DNA of 64,000 nt, taken from Leeuwenhoekiella nanhaiensis (GTDB lineage Bacteria > Bacteroidota > Bacteroidia > Flavobacteriales > Flavobacteriaceae). Position numbers and translations under genes: made by a program. Below are positions 63,184 through 64,000 of this stretch, in pieces; position 1 is the first letter of the stretch; each line of letters starts with the position of its first letter. The DNA lies in assembly GCF_002744755.1 (NCBI RefSeq), contig NZ_KZ319290.1, positions 359,191 to 423,190 of the forward strand, given 5' to 3'. Below the pieces are notes generated by a model, which ran no database searches, was not told the DNA's origin, and saw only the letters and a program-made list of their open reading frames with translations.

Positions 63184-63849
63184 TCAGTACTTAATTGTTA
63201 AATTCAGTCCGTCAAATTCCATTATTTTGTTTTGACTTTTATTATCAAATTCAAGAGTTAAATGATTTCGTTGTCCATTCTTAAAATCAATATTTTCACA
63301 ACACTGAAAATAGGTCTCAAATACTTTTTCGTCTTTATTTAATGGGATTTCAAATTCCGCATGGGTTAGTTTTCGTATTTCATTTTTGTGATTTGTAGGT
63401 TCATTATGGGCTTTTTTTTCGCCACGATATGGAAGTCTGAAAGTCCAAGGTAGATTTGGATTTTTTTCATTTGTAATTATGTCAATTGACATTCCTTTTG
63501 GAAAATAATTCGGCTGATAAATTTGGCTTTGCTCAAAAAGCTTGTCAGTCAATTTTGAGTTGACTAAGCACAAGCCAAAAGGTGAAAATTGATTTTCATC
63601 AAATTGTGAACGTTCCCAAAGTTTTGTTTTAGAAGTCAAGTCGCTTCGTATTTCAATTTCGTCAATGACCCACAAAACTTCGAGAAAAAAATTCTCAAAA
63701 TAAAATTTTCGATTCGTTGTTCCTTGTCCTGGGTGAATGCGATTACTTCCTTCGGTCAAACCAAACTCAACTAATTTATCGGCTTCTTTTCCATCATTAT
63801 TTGAAAATATAAATATGTGGTCTATTTCCATATTTGTTGGTTCGGTCAA
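63184..63849 (-). CDS. VOC/glyoxalase-like domain protein
   Basis: About 221 residues from the first ATG; a second ATG at 63834 (MEIDHIFIF) is equally plausible and begins directly at the domain. The IDHIFIFSN strand, EFGLTEGSNRIHPGQGTTNRKFYFEN and FLEVLWV follow the pattern of glyoxalase-like VOC proteins, which bind a metal or small ligand. Enzyme activity is not predictable. It begins next to an attC-like site and precedes direct repeat B. Confidence 0.7.
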   Translation of the reverse strand: MTEPTNMEIDHIFIFSNNDGKEADKLVEFGLTEGSNRIHPGQGTTNRKFYFENFFLEVLWVIDEIEIRSDLTSKTKLWERSQFDENQFSPFGLCLVNSKLTDKLFEQSQIYQPNYFPKGMSIDIITNEKNPNLPWTFRLPYRGEKKAHNEPTNHKNEIRKLTHAEFEIPLNKDEKVFETYFQCCENIDFKNGQRNHLTLEFDNKSQNKIMEFDGLNLTIKY

Positions 63850-63852
63850 AAT

Positions 63853-63991
63853 GTTTTACAACGGTCTCGTATAACCGTCAGTTACGGTTTTATATGCGTT
63901 AATTTTCGGTTTAGCACTGACTTTAGCAATTCCGAGTGGATTCAGACGTAGTCGAATCCGCCGTAATTACGGTTATGAAATGTTGTAAAAC
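63853..63991 (-). other. attC-like recombination site
   Basis: Outer perfect 10-bp inverted arms GTTTTACAAC (63853-63862) and GTTGTAAAAC (63982-63991) carry AAC/GTT triplets. Inner arms ATAACCGTCAGTTACGG (63871-63887) and CCGTAATTACGGTTAT (63961-63976) pair with one unpaired base, an attC hallmark. The central spacer has a small GGATTC/GAATCC hairpin. Length 139 nt is within the attC range. It lies immediately upstream of the VOC gene on the minus strand. No integrase gene is visible. Confidence 0.6.
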
Positions 63992-64000
63992 GTTTTTTTA

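Overview
The window looks like a chromosome segment of a marine-type Flavobacteriia (Bacteroidota). The grounds are SusC/SusD pairs, a bacillithiol gene (bshA), Bacteroidota-type lipoproteins, little Shine-Dalgarno signal, and TAnnTTTG promoter-like motifs just upstream of start codons. Strain identity cannot be fixed from sequence alone.

Layout. 1-16.7 kb is mostly conserved chromosome: two tandem secreted adhesin-like proteins (the first cut by the window edge), a GH3/beta-lactamase fusion enzyme, bshA, a small outer-membrane protein, a giant FAD/Fe-S oxidoreductase, an aldose-epimerase-like protein, an OsmC peroxide reductase, and a surface-polysaccharide cluster (WecA-type glycosyl-phosphate transferase, sugar aminotransferase, UDP-sugar dehydratase, CpsB-type phosphatase, Wzi). 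16.7-39.9 kb is a beta-1,3-glucan (laminarin-type) utilisation locus. It holds a membrane regulator with propeller, Y_Y_Y and LuxR domains, SusC, SusD, three modular surface glycan-binding lipoproteins, three GH16 endoglucanases, a clan GH-A glycosidase fused to an outer-membrane-barrel-like domain, and a GH3 beta-glucosidase. In the inferred pathway, surface lipoproteins capture and cut the glucan, SusCD imports oligosaccharides, and the soluble GH16 and GH3 finish them in the periplasm.

40-57.8 kb carries a PAP2 phosphatase, a COG2509-type flavoprotein, a GH97 alpha-glucosidase, a tripartite RND efflux operon, a curlin-repeat protein with no visible csgEFG partners, a c-type cytochrome with a lipoprotein partner, and a one-protein two-component system (7TMR-DISM, kinase, receiver, AraC domains).

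57.9-64 kb is visibly more AT-rich and accessory in character, with all genes on the minus strand. It contains a three-gene operon with TAATG overlaps (two DUF488-type proteins and a predicted OB-fold protein whose C-terminus mimics the SSB tail), a protein built of a cold-shock-like domain plus S1-like repeats, an orphan PIN-domain protein bracketed by two divergent ~210-235 bp direct repeats, a VOC/glyoxalase-like protein, and an attC-like site at the right edge. A GTTGTA(A/G) motif precedes three of the accessory units, suggesting an integron-like cassette array. This right-hand region is the best candidate for something undescribed.
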